Below are positions 57,266-64,000 of a stretch of DNA of 64,000 bases, piece after piece. Source of the DNA: Amycolatopsis bullii. Lineage in GTDB: Bacteria; Actinomycetota; Actinomycetes; Mycobacteriales; Pseudonocardiaceae. Below the pieces are notes generated by a model that was not told the origin of the DNA, made no database searches, and worked only from the letters and a program-made list of their open reading frames with translations. Location of the stretch: NCBI RefSeq assembly GCF_014654205.1, contig NZ_BNAW01000053.1:1-64000 (forward strand), given 5' to 3'. Made by a program: the position numbers and the translations under genes. How positions within the stretch are numbered: the stretch's first letter is position 1; every line of letters begins with the position of its first letter.

Positions 57266-58102
57266 TTACCGGCCGTAGCAGCCGGGCGGCAGCCGGCGGT
57301 ACCGGTGCCGGGTCACGAACCAGCCGGTCAGCTGCAGCCCGGCCACGATCGCCAGGTAGGCGAGCGCGGACCAGCCCAGCGGGCCGGGCCACGCCCAGTC
57401 GACGACGAAGATCGGCATCGCCAGCACCGCGTACACCGCGCACGGGGCGAACCGGTACGGGTCCTCGGCCCGGAGCAGCCCGTCGACCAGCCGCGACGTC
57501 TCGTCTTCCGCGATGACCGGCCCGCGGAGCACCCGGCCCAGCACGAGCGCGGTCGCGCCCGCGCCGGCCGCCAGCGCGCACGTGTGCACCGCGATCGCCA
57601 CCGACGGCAGGTACCAGTGCTTCCAGGCGAACTGTGGTTCGGTCAGGAAGGCCGCCGCGCACAGGGCCGCCCCACCGGCGAACGTGATGGCCGCCGAGCT
57701 CAGGTACCACCAGCCGACGCGCTGCACCGCGCTGCGGAGCGGGAGCGGTGCGCCGGCGCCGGTCGCCCGCTCGGCGAGCTGGTCACGGCGTTGCGCGATC
57801 CGCCAGCGCATCACCTGGAACACGGCGAAGAGCACAGCGCCCACCGCGGTCCGGCCCGGCAGCTCCACGCCCTCGAACAACGCACCGGCGGACGCCCACA
57901 GGACCACGATGACGACCAGGTAGGTGGGCGTTCCCCGCCCGCCGATGGCGCGCCCGCCGATGCGCAGCGCCAGCAGCCGCGTCGGCAGCCACACCGCCAC
58001 CCCGCGCCGGCCCAGCCACAGCCGCGTACGGCCCACCTCGAGCACCGTCGGCTCGCCGGGCAGTCTCGGGTCCACCGGCAGCGCCGGCCCGCGAACGTCC
58101 AT
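57266..58102 (-). CDS. Multi-pass membrane protein, tandem paralog 1 of 3
   Basis: A 278-aa integral membrane protein, first of three tandem paralogs. It carries WLGRRGVAVWLPTRLLALRIG, GWWYLSSAAITFAGGAALC, RGPVIAEDETSRLVDGLLRAED and a C-terminal CYGR. A GGGGGGA ribosome-binding site precedes the ATG. The WLGRRGV N-terminal segment is cytoplasmic and common to the first two copies, suggesting a conserved docking motif. Function is unknown. Confidence 0.65.
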   Translation of the reverse strand: MDVRGPALPVDPRLPGEPTVLEVGRTRLWLGRRGVAVWLPTRLLALRIGGRAIGGRGTPTYLVVIVVLWASAGALFEGVELPGRTAVGAVLFAVFQVMRWRIAQRRDQLAERATGAGAPLPLRSAVQRVGWWYLSSAAITFAGGAALCAAAFLTEPQFAWKHWYLPSVAIAVHTCALAAGAGATALVLGRVLRGPVIAEDETSRLVDGLLRAEDPYRFAPCAVYAVLAMPIFVVDWAWPGPLGWSALAYLAIVAGLQLTGWFVTRHRYRRLPPGCYGR

Positions 58103-58133
58103 CGGAATCCCCCCACTCGCGACAAGAACGCAG

Positions 58134-58166
58134 ACCGCCCCGGGAAGGTTGCCTTCCCGGGGCGGT
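58134..58166 (-). terminator. Terminator of the subtilisin-like protease gene
   Basis: ACCGCCCCGGGAAGG (58134-58148) pairs over 15 bp with 58152-58166 around a TTG triloop. It lies 16 nt after the protease stop and separates it from the membrane-protein operon. Confidence 0.8.
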
Positions 58167-58181
58167 TTCCTCTGATACGCC

Positions 58182-59909
58182 TTACTTCAGGTACTGCGAC
58201 CCGCGGGTCACCGCCGCGTAGGCGTCGACCGCGCCGTGGCCGTAGAAGCCGTTGAACGACGGGTCGCCTTCACAGGTGGCCGTGAACGTCGCGTCGCGGC
58301 CCTCCTTCAGGTAGTCCACCGTCCGCGGCACCGGGCAGGCGATCTTCGCCGCCGTGCCCTCGAGGACCCGCTGGACCTTGTCCGGGTCCATGCCGAACTC
58401 GCCGTGCGACTTCTTGCCGTACTGCGAGATGATCAGCGCCGCGACGCCGGTCGCGTGCGGGGTGGCCATCGACGTGCCCTGCAGCCACTGGTAGTAGCCG
58501 ACCCGGCCGTCGGCCGCCGTCGCCTTCTTGACGCCCGCGGCCAGCCCGGCTTCGGTGATGTTGCCGTCCGCGTCGATGTTGCCCTCGGCGACACCCACGT
58601 TCTTCGGGTACGTCGAAAGGATTTCGTTCTCGACCGTGCGGTACCACGGCGTGCCGAAGCCGTCGCGGAAGAAGCCGCCCGGCGCCGAGACCGAGATCTG
58701 CTCGAGGCCGTAGTTCGAGTAGTCCGCCTTCCGCTGGGACGGCCCGAACGAGCTCACGCCGATCGTGTGGTTGCCCTCGACCGGCAGGTTGAGGCACGTC
58801 GAGTTGTCCACCGTGCGCGGGTGCGTGCTGTTGGCCGGGTAGTCCGGGCTGGTCGTGTCCGGCTGCGGCGCACCGAGGTCGGTGTGCTGGTTGCCCAGCG
58901 CGACCACCATCGTGACGCCCTTGCGGTGCGCGTAGTTGAGCGCGCGCTGCGTGGCCTCGATGATCGTGCGCTGCTCGGCCTGCTCGGCGGGCGAGTCCGC
59001 CGGGTTGGCCTGGCAGTTGTACAACCAAGGATCCGTGTAGAACGACATGTTGACCACGTCGATGCCCGCGTCACCGGCGTAGGTGATCGCGTCGACCGTC
59101 GGCTGCAGGAAGAAATAACCCGAGTCCTGGCCGGCGCGGATGTTCACCAGCGTCACGTTCGGCGCGACACCGGAGACGCCGAAGCCGTTGGCCGCGGCGG
59201 CGATGGTGCCGGCGACGTGGGTGCCGTGGCCGCCGTCGTCGTGGTTGGCCGGGTCGACGCAGCCGCGGAACTCGCACGGGCCGTCGACCTCGGCGCCGTT
59301 GACGTCGGTCGGGATGTCGCGGGTGAAGTTGCGCGAGTCGGCCTCGTCGAAGTTCGGCGCGATGTCCGGGTGCGTGCCGTCGATGCCGGTGTCGATGACG
59401 CCGACCTTGACCTGCTTGCTGCCCGGCTGCTTGGTGCGGGAGAGGTCCGAGCGGACGGACTTGAGGCCCCAGAGCTGGTCGTCCAGCGGGTCCATCCCGA
59501 CGGCCTTGTTCGCATCGGCCTTCTTCGACGAAGCGCCGCCACGGCCTTCCTTCTCGACGCCGGCGTCGCCCTTGGCCTTCTTGCCCATCTTCGGCACCGA
59601 GCCGATGGACTGGGCCTTCGCGGCGCCGAACACCGCGCGGTTCGCGGAAACGCGCTCGCTGAAGCCGGTGGCCGGCGCGCTCGCCCTGATCAGGCCGACC
59701 GCGGCGTTGGTCTCCAGCACCGTGCCGCCCGCGGCCTTGATCGCCTGCTGGGCGCTGCCGATGCTCTGGACGTCCTTGGCGAGGACGGTGAACTCGGTCG
59801 CCGGGCCGGACAGCGCGGGCTGCGCCGACGCGGCCGGGACCGCGACCGCGGACACCGCGCCGAACAGCGGCACAGCCAGCACCGCGGCCATGAGCCTGGG
59901 TCTCTTCAC
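58182..59909 (-). CDS. Secreted subtilisin-like serine protease (S8)
   Basis: A 575-aa preproprotease. Signal peptide (cleavage after ASA, about 29), a propeptide of about 100 residues (FTVLAKDVQSIGSAQQAIKAAGGTVL is the inhibitor-I9-like fold), a Lys/Gly-rich linker and the S8 catalytic domain with Asp in VGVIDTGIDGTHPDI, His in GHGTHVAGT and Ser in GTSMATPHATGVAAL. It is exported for extracellular protein breakdown, whose peptides could be taken up by the adjacent dpp system. The GTG start has GGAGGAGGAG upstream. No C-terminal anchor is present. Confidence 0.9.
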   Translation of the reverse strand: MKRPRLMAAVLAVPLFGAVSAVAVPAASAQPALSGPATEFTVLAKDVQSIGSAQQAIKAAGGTVLETNAAVGLIRASAPATGFSERVSANRAVFGAAKAQSIGSVPKMGKKAKGDAGVEKEGRGGASSKKADANKAVGMDPLDDQLWGLKSVRSDLSRTKQPGSKQVKVGVIDTGIDGTHPDIAPNFDEADSRNFTRDIPTDVNGAEVDGPCEFRGCVDPANHDDGGHGTHVAGTIAAAANGFGVSGVAPNVTLVNIRAGQDSGYFFLQPTVDAITYAGDAGIDVVNMSFYTDPWLYNCQANPADSPAEQAEQRTIIEATQRALNYAHRKGVTMVVALGNQHTDLGAPQPDTTSPDYPANSTHPRTVDNSTCLNLPVEGNHTIGVSSFGPSQRKADYSNYGLEQISVSAPGGFFRDGFGTPWYRTVENEILSTYPKNVGVAEGNIDADGNITEAGLAAGVKKATAADGRVGYYQWLQGTSMATPHATGVAALIISQYGKKSHGEFGMDPDKVQRVLEGTAAKIACPVPRTVDYLKEGRDATFTATCEGDPSFNGFYGHGAVDAYAAVTRGSQYLK

Positions 59910-59981
59910 TTTTCTCCTCCTCCGAAAGCGGTTCCTGCACCGTATAGACCGGACAATGCGCGTACAACGGCCAAACGTACG

Positions 59982-60980
59982 TTATGGAACAACCGACTTC
60001 TGCTCCGCGAAGTGACAAGCTGACAAGTGCCCGTCCGTCCTGGGGACCAGTTCCGGCACCTCCGTCGCGCATCGGTCCTCGGCCTTCCAGCACCGCGTGC
60101 GGAACCGGCACCCGGACGGCGGGTCCAGGGGACTCGGCACGTCACCGGTCAGCCGGATCACCTGGCGGCGGCCGCGCACGGCCGGGTCCGCCACCGGCAC
60201 CGCGGACAGCAGCGCCTGGGTGTACGGGTGGGACGGTCGTTCGTAGATCTCCTCGTCGGTGCCGAGCTCGACGATCTTGCCCAGGTACATCACCGCGACC
60301 CGGTTCGACAGGTGCCGCACCACCGAAAGGTCGTGCGCGATGAAGACGTAGGACAGGCCGAACTCGCCCTGCAGGTCGCCGAGCAGGTTCATCACCTGCG
60401 CCTGGATCGAGACGTCCAAAGCGGACACCGGCTCGTCGCAGATGATCACCTTGGGCCGCAACGCCAGCGCCCGCGCGATGCCGATGCGCTGGCGCTGCCC
60501 GCCGGAGAACTGGTGCGGGTAGCGGTTGAGGTGCTCGGGGTTGAGGCCGACCACTTCGAGCAGTTCCCGCACCTTGCCCGCCCGCGAGCCCTTCGGGGCG
60601 ACGTCGGGGTGGATCTCGAACGGCTCGCCGACGATGTCGCCGACCGTCATGCGCGGGTTGAGCGAGGTGTACGGGTCCTGCAGCACGATCTGGATCTCGC
60701 GCCGCAGCTTCCGCAGCTCGGCGCCGCGCATGGCGAAGATGTCACGGCCCTCGAACTTCGCGGTGCCGCCGGTCGGCTCCTCCAGGCGCATCAGGACCTG
60801 GGCGAGCGTCGACTTCCCGCAGCCGGACTCGCCGACGACGCCGAGCGTCTCACCCGGCATCAGGTCGAACGAGACGCCGTCGACCGCCTTGACCTGGCCG
60901 ATCGTGCGCTTGAAGAGGACGCCGGTGCGGACCGGGAAGTGCTTCTTGAGGTCGATGACCGAGAGAATGGGTTCAGGCAC
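59982..60980 (-). CDS. dppF: Dipeptide/oligopeptide ABC transporter ATPase (DppF-like)
   Basis: A 332-aa ATPase of a peptide importer: Walker A GESGCGKST, signature FSGGQRQRIGIARAL, Walker B VIICDEPVSALD and HDLSVV switch His. The C-terminal Cys cluster (CRFRTRCWKAEDRCATEVP ... ACHFAE) is the oligopeptide-ATPase tail that can bind iron-sulfur. GTG start overlapping dppD by 8 bp. Last gene of the operon, 72 bp before the protease gene on the same strand. Confidence 0.88.
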   Translation of the reverse strand: MPEPILSVIDLKKHFPVRTGVLFKRTIGQVKAVDGVSFDLMPGETLGVVGESGCGKSTLAQVLMRLEEPTGGTAKFEGRDIFAMRGAELRKLRREIQIVLQDPYTSLNPRMTVGDIVGEPFEIHPDVAPKGSRAGKVRELLEVVGLNPEHLNRYPHQFSGGQRQRIGIARALALRPKVIICDEPVSALDVSIQAQVMNLLGDLQGEFGLSYVFIAHDLSVVRHLSNRVAVMYLGKIVELGTDEEIYERPSHPYTQALLSAVPVADPAVRGRRQVIRLTGDVPSPLDPPSGCRFRTRCWKAEDRCATEVPELVPRTDGHLSACHFAEQKSVVP

Positions 60981-61968
60981 GGGAGCTCACCACCTCTTCG
61001 GCGAAGTGGCACGCGCTCGTGCGGCCGAAGCCGATCGCGTGCTGCGGCGGGACCTCCTGCGAGCAAACAGCTTCGGCCCGTTTGCACCGCGGGTGGAACG
61101 GGCAGCCCGGCGGGATCTGCAGCAGGCTGGGCGGCAGGCCCTTGATGGTCTCCAGTGTCTGTCCTTTGAGGTCGAGCCGGGGCAGCGAGTCCATCAGCGC
61201 GGCGGTGTACGGGTGGGCCGGCGCGCGGAACAGTTCGCCGGCGTCGGCCTGCTCGACGATCCGGCCCGCGTACATCACCGCGATCCGGTCGGCGACTTCG
61301 GCGACCACACCCAGGTCGTGCGTGATGAGCACCAAGCCCATCTTCCGTTCGGCCTGTATTTCACCCAGGAGGTCCATGATCTGGGCCTGGACGGTGACGT
61401 CGAGGGCGGTGGTCGGTTCGTCGGCGATGAGCAGGTCCGGGTCGAGCGCGAGTGACATCGCGATCATCGCGCGCTGGCGCATGCCGCCGGAGAACTGGTG
61501 CGGGTAGTCCTTGATCCGGCGTTCGGCGGCCGGGATCCGGACGATGTCGAGCAGTTCGATCGCGCGCTTCCGGGCGTCCTTCTTGGACATACCGAGCCGG
61601 ACGCGCAGCTGTTCTTCGATCTGGAAGCCCACGGTGAACACCGGGTTCAGCGCGGAGAGGGCGTCCTGGAAGATCATCGCGATCTCGCTGCCGCGCACTT
61701 CGCGGCGGCGGTCCTCGGACGCGGTCAGCAGGTCCTCGCCGCGCCAGCGCACGGCCCCGGCGGTGATCACCCCCGGTGGCATGTCGAGGATCCCCATCAC
61801 CGTCTGGGCGGTGACGCTCTTCCCGGAGCCGGACTCGCCGAGCACGGCCAGCGTCTCGCCCGCGTGCACCGAATAGCCGACGCCGTTGAGCACGTTCGCC
61901 ACGCCGTCGGCGGTCCGGAACTCGACGTGCAGGTTCTCGACTTCGAGCAGGAGTTCGTTGTCGGACAA
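60973..61968 (-). CDS. dppD: Dipeptide/oligopeptide ABC transporter ATPase (DppD-like)
   Basis: A 331-aa ATPase, partner of the following gene. Walker A GESGSGKSV, signature FSGGMRQRAMIAMSL, Walker B LLIADEPTTALD, HDLGVV, and the oligopeptide tail with Cys residues (CPFHPRCKRAEAVCSQEVP, ACHFAE). The start is TTG 61968 with GAGGTAG about 8 nt upstream; no ATG or GTG is positioned better, and it lies 6 bp after the dppC stop. Confidence 0.88.
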   Translation of the reverse strand: MSDNELLLEVENLHVEFRTADGVANVLNGVGYSVHAGETLAVLGESGSGKSVTAQTVMGILDMPPGVITAGAVRWRGEDLLTASEDRRREVRGSEIAMIFQDALSALNPVFTVGFQIEEQLRVRLGMSKKDARKRAIELLDIVRIPAAERRIKDYPHQFSGGMRQRAMIAMSLALDPDLLIADEPTTALDVTVQAQIMDLLGEIQAERKMGLVLITHDLGVVAEVADRIAVMYAGRIVEQADAGELFRAPAHPYTAALMDSLPRLDLKGQTLETIKGLPPSLLQIPPGCPFHPRCKRAEAVCSQEVPPQHAIGFGRTSACHFAEEVVSSRA

Positions 61969-61974
61969 GAGGAT

Positions 61975-62928
61975 CTACCTCGACTTCGGATCGAGCGCGT
62001 CGCGGATGCCGTCACCCAGCATCACGAAGGCCAGCACGGTCAGGGTGACGAAGGCGCCGGGGAACAGCAGCATGTGCGGGTCGTTGCGGAAGTAGTCCCG
62101 CGAGTCGGCGATCAGCACGCCCCACGAGATCACCGGCGCGCGCACGCCGATGCCGAGGTAGGCCAGGGTCGCCTCGGCGCCGATGAACGCGCCGAGCGCG
62201 ATGGTGGCGTACACCAGCACCGGCGCGATCGTGTTCGGCAGCAGGTGCCGGAAGATGATCCGCGGGGTGCTCGCGCCGAGGCCGCGCGCGGCCTTGACGT
62301 AGTCGAGCTGCTTGGCCACCAGCGTCGCCGAGCGCATGATCCGCATGCCCACCGGCCAGCTCAGCACCGCGATCGAGCAGACCACCTGGACGATGATGGT
62401 GACCGCGCCGGGGTTGGAGCCGGGCGCGTTGAACGTCGTCAGGATGACGATCGCGCCGAGCACGAACGGCAGGCCCGCGAAGATGTCGCCGAAGCGCGAG
62501 AGCAGGCTGTCGACGAGCCGGCCGTAGTAGCCGGCGATGATGCCGATCACCGAGCCGAGGAGCACGGTCACCAGCGTCGAGAACAGCCCGACCAGCACCG
62601 ACGCGCGGGTGCCGTAGATGGTGCGGGCGTAGACGTCCTGTCCCTGGTTGTCGTAGCCGAACCAGGCGTCCGCGGACGGGCCCTCGTTCGCGTGCGCGAG
62701 GTCGCTGAAGCCCGCGTCGCGCGAGCTGAACAGGCCGGGCGCGATCGCGATCAGCACGACGAACAGGATGATCACCGCCGAGGCGAGCACCGCGGGCTTG
62801 CGCCGCAGCTGGCGCCAGGCGTCGCTCCACAGGCTGCGGGGTTTCTGCGGGCCGGTGGCGGAATCGTCCACACGGGACAGTTCCGCCGCGTCGGCGCCGC
62901 CGCCGCCCACCAGGTTCGGGTCAGTCAT
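61975..62928 (-). CDS. dppC: Peptide ABC transporter permease (DppC-like)
   Basis: A 317-aa permease with an N-terminal extension of about 40 residues, a first membrane span (AVLASAVIILFVVLIAIAPGLF) and five more. The EAA loop is YVKAARGLGASTPRIIFRHLLPN (about 215-237), and GAEATLAYLGIGVRAP is the OppC signature. It overlaps dppB by 8 bp. Confidence 0.88.
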   Translation of the reverse strand: MTDPNLVGGGGADAAELSRVDDSATGPQKPRSLWSDAWRQLRRKPAVLASAVIILFVVLIAIAPGLFSSRDAGFSDLAHANEGPSADAWFGYDNQGQDVYARTIYGTRASVLVGLFSTLVTVLLGSVIGIIAGYYGRLVDSLLSRFGDIFAGLPFVLGAIVILTTFNAPGSNPGAVTIIVQVVCSIAVLSWPVGMRIMRSATLVAKQLDYVKAARGLGASTPRIIFRHLLPNTIAPVLVYATIALGAFIGAEATLAYLGIGVRAPVISWGVLIADSRDYFRNDPHMLLFPGAFVTLTVLAFVMLGDGIRDALDPKSR

Positions 62929-63850
62929 AGCGGATCCTCGGGTCGAGAACGGCGTAGAGCAGGTCGACGACCAGGCTCATCAGCAGGTACACCAGCACCA
63001 GCAGGACGACCACGCCGACGACCGTCGCGCTCTCCCGGTTCTGGATGCCGCGGAAGATGAGCCCGCCCAGGCCGTTGATGTTGAACACGCCTTCGGTGAC
63101 GATCGCGCCGCCCATCAGGGCACCGAGGTCGGTGCCGAGGAACGTGAGCACCGGGATCACCGAGTTGCGCAGCAGGTGGACGAGCACGACCCGGCTCTGC
63201 GGCTGGCCTTTCGCGATCGCCGTCCGGACGTAGTCGGCGCGGCGGTTCTCGGCGATGCTCGTCCGTGCCAGCCTGGCCACGTACGCCATGGACAGGCTGC
63301 CGAGCGCGATGCCCGGCACGATGAGCTCGCCGACGCTCGGGTTGTCCGACACGCTCGCTTCGATCCAGCCGAGGCCGTTGCTGCCCAGGGCCAGCTGCAG
63401 CACGATCGCGGTGACGAACACCGGCAGCGAGATCAGGAACGTCGTCGAGACGAGCACGAGGTTGTCGAGGAAACCCTTGCCGCGCAGGCCGGTCAGCACG
63501 CCGGCGGTCAACCCGATGACCGCTTCGATGACCACCGCGATCACGGCCAGGCGCAGCGTGATCGGGTACGACGTGGCGATCAGCTCGCCGACGGACGTGC
63601 CATTGAAGGTCTCGCCCCAGTCGCCGGTGAACAGGCTGCCGAGGTACTTGACGTACTGGACGAAGATGTTGTCGTTCAGGTTGAACTTCTCGGTCATCTG
63701 GGCGACGTAGGACGCCGGGCAGGCGGCCTGGCCGCACTTGCCCGAGAACGGGTCGCCGGGCACGGCCCAGACGAGAACGTAGATGAGGAACGTGGTGCCG
63801 AAGAACACCGGGATCAGCTGGAGCAGCCGTCGCAGGACATAGCGGGTCAT
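62921..63850 (-). CDS. dppB: Peptide ABC transporter permease (DppB-like)
   Basis: A 309-aa permease: N-terminal span YVLRRLLQLIPVFFGTTFLIYVLV, a periplasmic loop with two Cys (KCGQAACPASY) possibly disulfide-bonded, then five spans with the EAA loop DYVRTAIAKGQPQSRVVLVHLLRN (about 215-238). ATG 63850 is used; the preceding TTG (63853) is in frame but adds one residue. It is separated from the binding-protein gene by a strong hairpin. Confidence 0.87.
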   Translation of the reverse strand: MTRYVLRRLLQLIPVFFGTTFLIYVLVWAVPGDPFSGKCGQAACPASYVAQMTEKFNLNDNIFVQYVKYLGSLFTGDWGETFNGTSVGELIATSYPITLRLAVIAVVIEAVIGLTAGVLTGLRGKGFLDNLVLVSTTFLISLPVFVTAIVLQLALGSNGLGWIEASVSDNPSVGELIVPGIALGSLSMAYVARLARTSIAENRRADYVRTAIAKGQPQSRVVLVHLLRNSVIPVLTFLGTDLGALMGGAIVTEGVFNINGLGGLIFRGIQNRESATVVGVVVLLVLVYLLMSLVVDLLYAVLDPRIRYD

Positions 63851-63872
63851 CAAGTGTTCCTAGTGCGCGCCG

Positions 63873-63924
63873 GCCGTCGTGAGTGGTAAGGAGGGTTCTA
63901 GCCCGCCTTACCACTCACGACGGC
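63873..63924. repeat. Perfect 19-bp inverted repeat between dppA-like and dppB
   Basis: GCCGTCGTGAGTGGTAAGG (63873-63891) pairs fully with 63906-63924 over a 14-nt loop that itself has GGG/CCC. It starts 20 nt after the binding-protein stop codon and ends 23 nt before dppB, a position where intercistronic hairpins raise binding-protein mRNA relative to the permease genes. Confidence 0.75.
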
Positions 63925-63943
63925 GTGGTGGTGGGAGCCGCCG

Positions 63944-64000
63944 CTACTTCTTCAGCACCTCGATGGACGGGTAGTCCGGCATGCGCCGGAAGTCCAGGCC
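63944..64000 (-). CDS. C-terminus of a peptide-binding lipoprotein gene (partial)
   Basis: The last 18 codons of a minus-strand gene run off the window end: GLDFRRMPDYPSIEVLKK then TAG. A Pro-Asp-Tyr-Pro ending just before dppB is typical of DppA/OppA solute-binding proteins, and position supports it. Too little is visible for more. Confidence 0.6.
   Translation of the reverse strand, partial: GLDFRRMPDYPSIEVLKK

Noticed and set aside
1..64000. CRISPR arrays, insertion sequences, prophage, att sites or replication origin
   Set aside because: No regularly spaced repeats, transposase or integrase genes, terminal inverted repeats with target duplications, or DnaA-box clusters were found on reading both strands.

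Overview
The window is high-GC actinomycete DNA, most likely Amycolatopsis or a close relative in the Pseudonocardiaceae. This rests on strong third-position GC bias, frequent GTG/TTG starts, many leaderless genes with a TANNNT box 6-8 nt before the start, SARP and STAND regulators, type II NADH dehydrogenase, WXG100 proteins and long intergenic hairpins. The genus is inferred from style, not from a marker gene. No plasmid, phage, IS element or CRISPR array was seen; it reads as chromosomal accessory and core-flanking DNA.

Layout. 1-5.5 kb: end of a class F sortase, a two-domain SDR/acyl-CoA-reductase-like enzyme, a DivIVA-like coiled-coil protein, an amidase. 5.5-13.8 kb: an atypical LuxR regulator, an orphan WXG100 pair and two tandem SARP-STAND regulators. 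13.8-20.1 kb: a cellobiose import and hydrolysis operon (LuxR-cebE-cebF-cebG-bglC) and a divergent GH3 lipoprotein. 20.1-24.6 kb: PdxI-like aldo-keto reductase, YbjN-like protein, MFS exporter with divergent AsnC regulator, zinc-finger fragment, three-helix protein. 24.6-32.8 kb: secreted biomass functions: GH19 chitinase behind a DasR-type site, type II thioesterase, an intradiol dioxygenase fused to a chitin-binding module with an AraC regulator, a thioester surface protein with an LANTG anchor, a serine hydrolase, and a CBM2-GH5 cellulase behind a CebR-type operator. 32.8-36.7 kb: a short Otr(A)/TetM-type GTPase, an APH-family kinase, an orphan histidine kinase.

36.9-43.0 kb is the most novel-looking locus: a STAND regulator, a 55-aa six-cysteine peptide, a MauE-type membrane protein, a membrane-tethered CxxC redoxin, an ABC exporter and a small signal peptidase, the last four translationally coupled. 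I read it as a disulfide-rich secreted peptide (RiPP/bacteriocin-like) system. 43.1-49.0 kb: an SGNH hydrolase, a SARP and a Rox-like FAD monooxygenase, tied together by matching triplets of 11-bp repeats. 49.3-54.0 kb: DUF1996 protein, an unusual tRNA with anticodon UAA but a short variable loop, ndh, uracil-DNA glycosylase and endonuclease V. 54.0-64.0 kb: S10 peptidase, three tandem paralogous membrane proteins, a subtilisin-like protease and a dipeptide ABC operon (dppBCDF, with the end of its binding-protein gene at the window edge).

Themes. Regulation is dense, and several circuits can be read from the DNA: a CGTGAAG operator shared by two LuxR paralogs, a SARP repeat regulon, a dre site and a CebR box. 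Polysaccharide use runs from secreted cellulase and chitinase to cellobiose uptake and cytoplasmic beta-glucosidase. All functional calls come from reading motifs; no database search was run.
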